From NCBI GenBank assembly GCA_031549115.1, contig JAVBQJ010000136.1, forward strand, positions 1-52,783: a stretch of 52,783 bases of DNA. The letters run 5' to 3'. The notes below the pieces were generated by a model. The model worked only from the letters and a program-made list of their open reading frames with translations. It made no database searches and was not told the origin of the DNA. Source of the stretch: JAVBQJ01 sp031549115 (GTDB lineage: Bacteria > Verrucomicrobiota > Lentisphaeria > Victivallales > Victivallaceae). How positions within the stretch are numbered: position 1 is the stretch's first letter; each line of letters begins with the position of its first letter. Positions 9,514 to 16,833 of this stretch are shown piece after piece. The position numbers and the translations under genes are program-made.

Positions 9514-10497
9514 ATGAAAAAAATGATGATGTCGCTGTTGGCGGCCGGAAGCGCATTGACGCTTTTCGCCGGTTTCCTGGATAAACCGGTGGTTCCGGCA
9601 AGTTATGTGCCCGGCGATTCCCGGATGGTCGGCTTCGTCGACTCGCAGCGTTTTTTGGATAATGCCCAGATGCAGACTCTTTTCGGAGAGCTGAAAACGC
9701 AACTGGGATTCGACGTCAACAAGGAACTCGAAGACAGCCTGGCGGCGGAAAATCTGAAGCTCGATGATATCAAGGGGAAATTCTATTTCTTCGATATCGT
9801 TTCCGCGGAAGCGGGCGAGGAAGCGGCAACGCCGCAGGCCATCGCCGAAAGCAGCGCTTTCGGTATCCTCTTATTGACCGAAGGCGGCAAGGCGCAGAAG
9901 CTGTTCCAGCAGAGCGTCGATGAAGTCAAAGCCAAAGACGATGAGTTCGAAGAAACCCCGCTCGGCGGGTTCGCGACTCTGACCGATCCCAACGGGAGCA
10001 TGGTGCTGCTGACGCCCGACGCGCTGTTCTTCTTCCGAAACGCCGAAACCGAACAGATCGAAGCGGTTCTGAAGGGCGAAGGCAAGAATCCGCTGGCTGA
10101 CGGCCTGGCCGCCGAAGCGACCGTGCTGACATTCCGCGGCAAACCGGACCCGAGATTCCAGGACAAGGCGCCGATGACGTTCACCGACCTGACGATAACG
10201 GAAAAAGCCGGTGATATGGACGTCCTGGTCCATGGCGAAATGGAATCCGAAGACGCCGCCAAGGAACAGATGAAAAGCATCCAGGCGCAGATGGCGCAAC
10301 TGCAGATGTTCGCGTTCCTGAAGCCGGAGTTGGCGCCGATGATCCAGCAGATTTCCGTCAAAAACAACGGCAAATCCATCGACGTCAGCATTCCCAAGGC
10401 CGTTTCCATGACCCAGAACCTGCTTCAGGCCCTCGGCGCCGCCCAGCAGATGCAGCAGCAAATGCAGCAGCAAATGATGCAAGGCGCCACCAAGTAA
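9514..10497 (+). CDS. Exported protein with Gln/Met-rich tail, paralogue of the previous gene
   Basis: A 327-residue protein with a signal peptide (MKKMMMSLLAAGSALTLFAG; cleavage near residue 19-20; no lipobox Cys). It is homologous in layout to the preceding lipoprotein, sharing SYVP, VGF/YxDxxR and the LLLTExGKAQ block. The C-terminal end is a low-complexity helix of alternating Gln and Met (QQMQQQMQQQMMQ), preceded by ITEKAGDMDVLVHGEME and IDVSIPKA strands. No catalytic motif is visible. GAGGAG lies before the ATG. It is the last gene before a hairpin-rich gap of about 400 bases. Confidence 0.85.
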   Translation: MKKMMMSLLAAGSALTLFAGFLDKPVVPASYVPGDSRMVGFVDSQRFLDNAQMQTLFGELKTQLGFDVNKELEDSLAAENLKLDDIKGKFYFFDIVSAEAGEEAATPQAIAESSAFGILLLTEGGKAQKLFQQSVDEVKAKDDEFEETPLGGFATLTDPNGSMVLLTPDALFFFRNAETEQIEAVLKGEGKNPLADGLAAEATVLTFRGKPDPRFQDKAPMTFTDLTITEKAGDMDVLVHGEMESEDAAKEQMKSIQAQMAQLQMFAFLKPELAPMIQQISVKNNGKSIDVSIPKAVSMTQNLLQALGAAQQMQQQMQQQMMQGATK

Positions 10498-10902
10498 CAA
10501 CGAAATAGACCGCGGCTCCATGTTGACACACGCAGCCTGCTGCTACCGGCCGCCGGAAGCGGCAGGCCCGACGACAGGCGTGGGTCCCCGCAGGGGTAGC
10601 AGGGGACGATGGCGAATCGTCCCCGGAGGCGCCCGCCAGCCATGGCCGGCAATAACGGCGGCTTTGAGGTAGTCTGGCGGGTTTAACGCGGCAAACAACG
10701 CTCCCCTATCCTCCAAAAGTCGCGGAAGATGCCGAAGGCATCTGGAGCAGAGGTGCAGAGAACGCAGCGCGAAGCGCAAGGGCGAAAAGTAAGCTCGCGT
10801 CAGCGAGCGTAACGCGGGTCACCCTGCCGGGGTGGCGTGGAGGGCGCTGGAGCCCTCCACATCTCCCCCTTCTCCCCTCCCCAAAAATGCAAGGATTCCA
10901 AT
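10498..10902. other. Gene-free, hairpin-dense interval (possible structured RNA or repeat element)
   Basis: No credible coding frame is present. The interval holds a string of perfect or near-perfect stem-loops: 10533-10567 (about 14 pairs), 10602-10624 (9 bp, 5-base loop), 10632-10681 (8-bp closing stem around an inner GCCG/CGGC hairpin), 10727-10743 (7 bp, GAA loop), 10793-10808 (6 bp, GTCA loop) and 10837-10860 (9 bp, 6-base loop). None is followed by a U-run, so they are not ordinary terminators. GTCCCC at 10584-10589 can pair with the same GGGGAC that forms the 10602-10624 stem. It could be a non-coding RNA, a long structured leader of dus, or a decayed repeat element. Confidence 0.5.
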
Positions 10903-11802
10903 ATGCTCCCGCCCAGATTTCTGCCCGCTCCGCTTGAGGGGGTGATGCACCCGGCGTTTTGCGAAGCGGCGGCGCGGTTGCGGCTGGTCGACGGCTGGCT
11001 GACGCCGTTCTGGCGGGTGTCGCAGGGGGTGGCGCGGACACGGTACTTGCAGGAATTTCTCGCGCCGTTTCAATGGGCCGGCGTGCCGGTATGGGTGCAG
11101 CTGATGGGGGTGGACGCCGCAGCCGTCGCGGCCACCGCGGCGCGCTTTCTCGAGCTGGGAGCGGCGGGAATCAATCTGAATTTCGCCTGTCCGTCGCGGC
11201 AGGTTACCGGCGGCGGAGCCGGAGGCGGCGCGTTGCGGCACCCGGATCGGATGCTGGAAATCGTTTCGGCATTGCGCCGGGAGCTGCCGGAGGCGGACTT
11301 GAGCCTCAAGCTGCGGACCGGCTGGGAGTCGCCGGAGGAATACCGGCAGTGGCTGCCCGAATTGCTCGCCACCGGGAAACCGGATTGGCTGGCATTGCAC
11401 TTCCGCACCGTCAAGGAGCAATATGCGCCGGTGGCCGACGCCGAAGCGCGTTGGCGCGGCTTCATCGAATCGGCGGCGCCGGTGCCGGTGTGGATCAACG
11501 GCGACCTGGCAAATCGCGTGGAAGCGGAGAAAGCCATGACCACGACCGGTGCCGCGGGGGCGATGGCGGGGCGCGGCTGGCTGCGCGATCCGTGGTGGTT
11601 CCGGCGCGGCCGGGAGGACGCCCCCGCTCCGGACGAGGCGCGCCGCCGCTTTTTCGCCGCCGCCACGACCGCGACGGCGCCGCTCACGCGGGGGCAGACC
11701 ATCGAACTCGGAAAATGGTTGTTCCGCCGGATTCTGACCGAAGCGGAACTTGTAAAAATCCGGGAAGGAAATTATATTGTCCCGGAGGCATTTTCATCAT
11801 GA
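10903..11802 (+). CDS. dus: tRNA-dihydrouridine synthase
   Basis: Flavin enzyme that reduces specific uridines in the D-loop of tRNA using NADPH. The 299-residue product has the N-terminal FMN motif LPAPLEGVM, the catalytic Cys96 in NLNFACPS, FMN/catalytic Lys136 (LKLRTGW) and His166 (LALHF), and a phosphate-binding GAAGAMAGRGWL block; length fits DusA/B/C-type enzymes. The frame extends further upstream, but into a perfect hairpin; the ATG at 10903 follows AAGGA and gives the family start. Which tRNA position it modifies is not readable. Its stop overlaps the next start (ATGA). Confidence 0.93.
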   Translation: MLPPRFLPAPLEGVMHPAFCEAAARLRLVDGWLTPFWRVSQGVARTRYLQEFLAPFQWAGVPVWVQLMGVDAAAVAATAARFLELGAAGINLNFACPSRQVTGGGAGGGALRHPDRMLEIVSALRRELPEADLSLKLRTGWESPEEYRQWLPELLATGKPDWLALHFRTVKEQYAPVADAEARWRGFIESAAPVPVWINGDLANRVEAEKAMTTTGAAGAMAGRGWLRDPWWFRRGREDAPAPDEARRRFFAAATTATAPLTRGQTIELGKWLFRRILTEAELVKIREGNYIVPEAFSS

Positions 11803-12218
11803 TGATTCGATGGGCAATTCTGCTGTTATGCGTGTTTTCTCTGCCGGCGGCAACACCGGAAAAGAAGGCTCCGGAATTTCATACCGTCACCGGCGAAATC
11901 CTGAGCCGTTCGAAACTGCCGCCGGCGGCGGCTTCGCGCTACCCGGATTGCCGCTATACCGCCGAATTCCAAGTGGACAAGAACGAGTTCGGCATACCGG
12001 CGAAGATCACCGTGATCCTGCCGGGGTTCCGCGACCGCAAAAATACGCCCGAAGCGGCATTCCGTGCCGGTGACCGGCTGGAATTGTCGGTGGCACCATT
12101 CGAGGATATGAGTGAAACCGAGCAGACTGCCCGGATCGCGGATACGTTGAACGACCTCGCCCGGCCGTGGTATTGGAGCAGCCGGGCGGCCAAACTTCCG
12201 GCACCGGAGAAGCCATGA
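11799..12218 (+). CDS. Small secreted protein resembling a domain of alginate O-acetyltransferase-linked proteins
   Basis: A 139-residue protein with a clean signal peptide (MMIRWAILLLCVFSLPAA). The mature part has YPDCRYTAEFQV, then KITVILPGFRDRKNTP, and AGDRLELSVAPFEDM followed by a C-terminal RPWYW. From memory this layout resembles a beta-rich segment found next to or fused with AlgJ/AlgX-type O-acetyltransferase partners, where a YPDC strand is followed by LPGFxNRK and GDRL; this is an inference from pattern and could be wrong. The start overlaps the dus stop by four bases and its own stop overlaps the following regulator start by four, so the three genes are translationally coupled. No acetyltransferase gene is in the window. 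Confidence 0.75.
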   Translation: MMIRWAILLLCVFSLPAATPEKKAPEFHTVTGEILSRSKLPPAAASRYPDCRYTAEFQVDKNEFGIPAKITVILPGFRDRKNTPEAAFRAGDRLELSVAPFEDMSETEQTARIADTLNDLARPWYWSSRAAKLPAPEKP

Positions 12219-13030
12219 GCGAACGCCTGACCCTGGAATTGATTCTGCGCCCCGAAGTGCAGCGGTTGCTGGACCACTTCGCGGCGGTGATGAAAGTGCG
12301 GACGGTGTTTTTCGCCGCCGACGGCAGCGTGCTCGGCTCGGGGCGCCAGGCGGAGAATTGCGAATACTGCCGCCTGATGCAGGCGCAGGTGTTTTCGGTC
12401 GAAGACTGCCGCAAGCTGGATGTGCAAATGCAGCAGGCGTGCCGGAAGAGCCGCGAGCTGACCTGTTACCGCTGCCACGCCGGATTGCACGAATTGATTG
12501 CGCCGGTGTTCGCCGATGGGCAGATCGGCGGTTACATCATGTTCGGCCAGTTTCGCTCGACCGGTCAAATGCCGAAAGAGGCCGCCGCCAACCCGGAGGC
12601 GGCCAAGGCGTGGAACGAATTGCCGGTGTATGGGGAGGCCGAACTCGACGACCTGATCGGGTTGTTTCGGATGCTGGTGGATTATGTGGTGGCGCGGGAA
12701 TTGGTCGGCTGGCGCGGCGACCGGCGCATGGAGTTGGTCGAACACTATCTGGATGTGCACCTGACCGAACCGGTCCGGCTGGCGGCATTGGCGCGGCACG
12801 TCGGCTGCAGCAGCTCCGGGCTCACCCATTGGCTGCGGGACAATTACCAGTGCTCATTCAAGGAGCTGCTGATCGAAAAACGTTTGAAGCGGGCGGAACA
12901 GCTGTTGAAACATCACCCGGAGATGAATATCGGCGAAATCGCCAACGCGGTGGGCTACGACGACCGGCATTACTTCAGCCGGATTTTCCGGCGCTACCGC
13001 GGCGCCACGCCGAGCGCCCTGCGCGGCTGA
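12215..13030 (+). CDS. AraC-family regulator with N-terminal PocR sensory domain
   Basis: A 271-residue transcription regulator. Residues about 5-165 form a PocR-type ligand domain with its cysteine set (CEYCRLM near 48-54, EDCRKLD, QQACRKSRELTCYRCHAGL, then IAPVFADGQIGGYIMFGQF); such domains are known to sense small molecules. Residues about 170-268 hold the double helix-turn-helix of AraC: LAALARHVGCSSSGLTHWLRD in part, and the signature IGEIANAVGYDDRHYFSRIFRR in pieces, ending GATPSALR. The ATG overlaps the stop of the secreted protein gene by four bases. The three membrane-protein genes that start 27 bases later are plausible targets, but nothing proves it. Confidence 0.93.
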   Translation: MSERLTLELILRPEVQRLLDHFAAVMKVRTVFFAADGSVLGSGRQAENCEYCRLMQAQVFSVEDCRKLDVQMQQACRKSRELTCYRCHAGLHELIAPVFADGQIGGYIMFGQFRSTGQMPKEAAANPEAAKAWNELPVYGEAELDDLIGLFRMLVDYVVARELVGWRGDRRMELVEHYLDVHLTEPVRLAALARHVGCSSSGLTHWLRDNYQCSFKELLIEKRLKRAEQLLKHHPEMNIGEIANAVGYDDRHYFSRIFRRYRGATPSALRG

Positions 13031-13056
13031 AAAAAAGAGGAAGGGGGGTATTTCCG

Positions 13057-14985
13057 ATGCAGATGCGGACGATAACGCAATGGTTCCTGTTTTTGTGCGG
13101 CGCGACCGTTTACGGCTTCTGGCTCCACACGCCGGCGGCGCGGGGTTACGCCGTTTTCGGCGCCGCGCTGTTTGGGATGTGGCTCGGAGCGATTTTCGCG
13201 GTGGCGGACGCGGAGGGCAAACGCGACCGTTACCTGATCGTCGTTTCTGTCCTGCTGATGCTGGCGGCGGCCTGGATCGGCGCGAAAATCCGCTTCGACG
13301 CGGCGCCCTACCAACCGCCGTTCCAGATTTACCCCGACGGCCGCCTCCTGATCATGTCGCCGCGCCACCTGAAGTGGGAAGAGCACTGCATACTGTGGCT
13401 GTGCCTGACCGCTTTCGGCTGGCTCGGCGGCTTCACCGCCGCGGTCACGCAGAAAAACGGGAAGCATACGCTCGGTTTCGGCGCCGCGCTTTTGTTCACC
13501 GTCGTGGCGGTGCTGCCTTGGCCGGCGGTCGCCGTCTGCGCCATCGCCGGGACGCTGCAGCCGTGGGAGCCATGGCTGGGGCATATCCTGCTGCTCAGTG
13601 CCGCTTTCGCTCTGGCGCTGGAGCTGCTGTTGCTCATCATCGCCGGATTCCGGCGCACGGCGCGGACACGCCGCTGTTACTATACCCTGGGCGTGACGGC
13701 ATTGGCCGGTTTCGCGTTGTGGGGGATTGCCGAAGCGTGCTTCCAATGGGACGTGCGGCAATTGCGGCGCGAATACCCCTACCGGGCGCAGGTGTTGACA
13801 CCGGAAGAGCAACATACGCTCGCATTGTTCCGCCAGGTGCAAGAAACCGAGCGCGCCTATAACAAAACAATGTATCCCGAAAACAGCCTCGACATAGCGA
13901 AGTTGGCGGAGGCCCTGCAGAAGCCTGGCGGTTTGCCGCAATTGCCGAAACCGGCGCCGGTTCCGCCGTCCAAAGGCAGCGAACGCTGGCTGCCCAGACG
14001 TTTCTCCGCTCACAATGCCGAACCGGCACCAAACATCATGGTATTGGGCTCCGAATATGTCGCTCCGTTGGCTACCGAGGAATACAAACTGGAAGCGCTG
14101 GCGCTGGACGCGTCGGAGGAGTGCAACGCATTTTTCGATGCATTCGAACAACTACTGGCGGAAGAACACCTGGTCCTTCCCGCCGACTCCGGATCGCCGA
14201 TAGCGCTAAGCTCGCTGTCCTCGATCCGGTCGCTGACGCAATGGCTGGTCGGACGCGCCCAGTTGCGCCACTATGCCGGCGACACCGCCGGCGTCGTTCA
14301 CTACCTCGACCGGACCTTGCGGATGGGAGAGCTGTGGTCGGATGACATCAGCCTGATCGGGCAACTGGTACGGGTCGCTCTCGACAATATGGCGTTGTCG
14401 GCCATCGTCGCATTGGGGCCGGAGGGCCCCGAATACGCCGATACCTACCGCGGCTGGCTGCGGCGCGCCCAAATGCGTACTTACGAACAATTGGGCGAGC
14501 CGGACATCCTGGCCTCCGATTGGGATCAGGTGCTGGCGGGAGGAATGATGTTTCAACATCCGAAACAGCCGGCGACGCTCTTGAGCTGGTTCCTCAATCC
14601 GTTGACCTTGCGCTTGTTGGCACAGGAATTCCGCTATGGCGAACAGGCGCAGGCGCAGTTCGATCTCGTCCGGCAACAGGTGGCCGACGGCATTCCGTTG
14701 GCGGAAACCGCCGCCAAAGACTTCGCGCGGGACAGTGCCCGGAAAACCGCCGAAGCATTTCTGACGGCGGAGGCGCGCCTCCCGATCGCGCTGGCGTTGA
14801 AGCTGTACCGTTCGCTGCATGGCGAATACCCGGAATCGCTCGACCAACTGGTCCCGGAAATTCTGCTGCGGCTGCCCAACCTGCCCGCGACCGGCAAGCC
14901 GCCGACCTACAGCAAGATCGAGAATTACTTCGAACTCGACGCCGCTTCCCATCGTCAGGTGCTGCGCCCGGTGGCGGATTACTGA
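13057..14985 (+). CDS. Polytopic membrane protein, first of three paralogues
   Basis: A 642-residue protein of unknown function. The N-terminal third has seven predicted membrane spans (about residues 7-23, 31-49, 58-77, 110-130, 138-165, 176-198, 207-227); residues 230-642 look soluble and helical. Motifs shared with the next two genes are FQWDVRQLRR, VLTPEEQHT, GRAQLRHYAGDTAGVVHYLD, ALGPEGPEYADTYRGWLRR and, near the end, LALKLYRSLHGEYPESL. The last motif is common in uncharacterised Planctomycete and Lentisphaera proteins, where it precedes a P-hydrophobic segment much like here. The ATG at 13057 follows AGGAAGGGGGG; an apparent longer frame runs back through the regulator gene. Only one base separates its stop from the next ATG. 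Confidence 0.9.
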   Translation: MQMRTITQWFLFLCGATVYGFWLHTPAARGYAVFGAALFGMWLGAIFAVADAEGKRDRYLIVVSVLLMLAAAWIGAKIRFDAAPYQPPFQIYPDGRLLIMSPRHLKWEEHCILWLCLTAFGWLGGFTAAVTQKNGKHTLGFGAALLFTVVAVLPWPAVAVCAIAGTLQPWEPWLGHILLLSAAFALALELLLLIIAGFRRTARTRRCYYTLGVTALAGFALWGIAEACFQWDVRQLRREYPYRAQVLTPEEQHTLALFRQVQETERAYNKTMYPENSLDIAKLAEALQKPGGLPQLPKPAPVPPSKGSERWLPRRFSAHNAEPAPNIMVLGSEYVAPLATEEYKLEALALDASEECNAFFDAFEQLLAEEHLVLPADSGSPIALSSLSSIRSLTQWLVGRAQLRHYAGDTAGVVHYLDRTLRMGELWSDDISLIGQLVRVALDNMALSAIVALGPEGPEYADTYRGWLRRAQMRTYEQLGEPDILASDWDQVLAGGMMFQHPKQPATLLSWFLNPLTLRLLAQEFRYGEQAQAQFDLVRQQVADGIPLAETAAKDFARDSARKTAEAFLTAEARLPIALALKLYRSLHGEYPESLDQLVPEILLRLPNLPATGKPPTYSKIENYFELDAASHRQVLRPVADY

Positions 14986-15001
14986 CATGAAATGGCTTCC
15001 G
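14787..15001 (+). repeat. 215-bp direct repeat, copy 1
   Basis: Covers the last 66 codons of the first membrane-protein gene and the first five codons of the second (MKWLP). It matches 18348-18562 with only three substitutions, of which one changes an amino acid (Leu to Pro). Read directly by aligning the two stretches. Confidence 0.95.
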
Positions 15002-16819
15002 ACCGGCGGCGGATTGGCGGTTTTCGGCCTCTGGCTGGCTGTGCCGGCGGCACGGGAATACGCGATTTACGGTGCCGGCCTGCTGGGAGTCTGGCTCGGG
15101 GCGGTCTCTGCAATGCCGGATCGGGAGGGCAAACGCGATCCGTATGGCATGATCCTCACCTTTTGTCTGCTGCTGCTGACGGTGCGGATCGGCGTCAGAA
15201 TATGGTTTGCCGCAGCGTCTGGCCATGCTATATTTCACTTTTTTACCGACACCCATTTGCTGATGGTGCCAGGAAGCGTATACAGGCTGGAATCCACCCT
15301 GTACTTTCTGACCTGCTCCACACTGGGATGTCTCTGCGGCGTCACCGCTGCGGCAGTCGGCCAAAACCGGCGGCAAATTCTTACGTTCGGAGCTGCATTG
15401 TTGTTTGTCGCCACCATGGTATTGCCATGGCTGGCGGTCGCTGTGTACGCCGCGGCCGGCCCCCCGGACAGTTCTTACGACTGGTTGAAGCACATTCTTC
15501 TTCTTGTCACCGTTTTCACGTTGCTGCTGGATCTGCTGCTGCTCACCTGCGCCGGATTCCGGCGCGTTTCCCAAATGCGCCGGGCCTGGCGGATCCTTGC
15601 GGCGACGACATTGACCTGCTTCGGCATCTGGGTCATGGTCGAATTGTATTTTCAATGGGATGTGCGGCAGTTGCGGAGACAATATGCATATCACCCGGTG
15701 GTATTGACCCCGGAGGAGGAGCATGCCGTACGGTTGTTCCTGCGAGTATATGAGCAAAAACAGACCTACGACCGGTTCCGGCAGACCGCCGGAAAGTTGA
15801 AGATTTCCCCAACACGCTCCGCGGAACCGGCTCCCCCCCGCATAACGTATGCCCGGTGGCTGCCCAGGCAGGCAACTCTCTCCGATATGCTCACCGACCA
15901 GAAGGAGCTGAAACCCGCTCCCGAAGAGTACAAACAAGCAACGCTCGCCATGGATGCGACCGCGGAATGCAATGCATTTTATGAGGCATTCGAAACGCTT
16001 CTGAATGAAAATCTCCTGCGCACCGAACCGGTGCCGGAAAACCCGCCGGGGCTGCTGGTCCGCTCCAAACTCGAAACGTTGACAGAGTGGCTGACCGGAC
16101 GCGCCCAATTGCGGCATTACACCGGCGATACCGCCGGAGTCATCCACTATCTCGACCGGGCCTTGCGGGTGGGCGAACTCTGGCCGGGCGACCCAAGCCA
16201 GTATGGCCAATGGAACCGGTACCGTATCGACCAAAATGCGTTGGCCGCCATCGTCACATTGGGACCGGAGGGAGCCGAATACGCCGACCGCTACCGCGAC
16301 TGGCTGCGGCGCGCCCAACTGCGCCGTTACGAGCAATTGAGCGAGTCGCAGGTTCTCGCCGCCGATTGGGATTATGTGTTGTCCGGCGGTTTACCGGAGC
16401 AGCACCAAACCCGGCGGGCGGGATTTCCCGGATGGTTTCTCAATCCACTGTCCTTGTGCCTGCAGGCACGAAAATTTCGTGAGAGCGAACTGGCGCAGGC
16501 GCAATTCGCTTCCATCCGGCAGCAGGTAGCCGCGGGGATTCCCTGGGAGCCGACCATCATTCCAAACGACTACCGCAGTAGCGCCGAAAGCTTTCTCTCC
16601 GGCGAAGCGCTGCTCCAGACCGCGTTGGCATTGAAGCTGTACCGTTCACTGCATGGCGAGTACCCCGATTCGCTGGAGGCATTGGTACCGGAATTGTTAC
16701 CCCGGCTGCCCAATCTCGCCGCAACCGGCAAGCCGCTGCTCTATTACAAACTCGGCAGCGGTTTCGAACTCAACACCCCCTCCGGGCAACATCAACTGCG
16801 CCCGGTCGCAAATTATTAA
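14987..16819 (+). CDS. Polytopic membrane protein, second of three paralogues
   Basis: A 610-residue paralogue of the preceding gene with the same build: about seven membrane spans in the first 230 residues, then a soluble part. Matching blocks are ELYFQWDVRQLRRQY, VVLTPEEEHAVRLF, LTGRAQLRHYTGDTAGVIHY, TLGPEGAEYADRYRDWLRR and ALKLYRSLHGEYPDSLEAL. A start one base after the previous stop, with no separate ribosome site beyond the upstream coding end, suggests re-initiation. The 3' end differs in DNA sequence from the copies in its two neighbours, whereas those two are nearly identical to each other. Function unknown; location is the inner membrane by inference. Confidence 0.9.
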   Translation: MKWLPTGGGLAVFGLWLAVPAAREYAIYGAGLLGVWLGAVSAMPDREGKRDPYGMILTFCLLLLTVRIGVRIWFAAASGHAIFHFFTDTHLLMVPGSVYRLESTLYFLTCSTLGCLCGVTAAAVGQNRRQILTFGAALLFVATMVLPWLAVAVYAAAGPPDSSYDWLKHILLLVTVFTLLLDLLLLTCAGFRRVSQMRRAWRILAATTLTCFGIWVMVELYFQWDVRQLRRQYAYHPVVLTPEEEHAVRLFLRVYEQKQTYDRFRQTAGKLKISPTRSAEPAPPRITYARWLPRQATLSDMLTDQKELKPAPEEYKQATLAMDATAECNAFYEAFETLLNENLLRTEPVPENPPGLLVRSKLETLTEWLTGRAQLRHYTGDTAGVIHYLDRALRVGELWPGDPSQYGQWNRYRIDQNALAAIVTLGPEGAEYADRYRDWLRRAQLRRYEQLSESQVLAADWDYVLSGGLPEQHQTRRAGFPGWFLNPLSLCLQARKFRESELAQAQFASIRQQVAAGIPWEPTIIPNDYRSSAESFLSGEALLQTALALKLYRSLHGEYPDSLEALVPELLPRLPNLAATGKPLLYYKLGSGFELNTPSGQHQLRPVANY

Positions 16820-16833
16820 TCAGGGAGGCGGCA

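Noticed and set aside
12358..13056. N-terminal extension of the first membrane protein
   Set aside because: Reads through the regulator gene in another frame; AGGAAGGGGGG before the ATG at 13057 and the family start decide against it.
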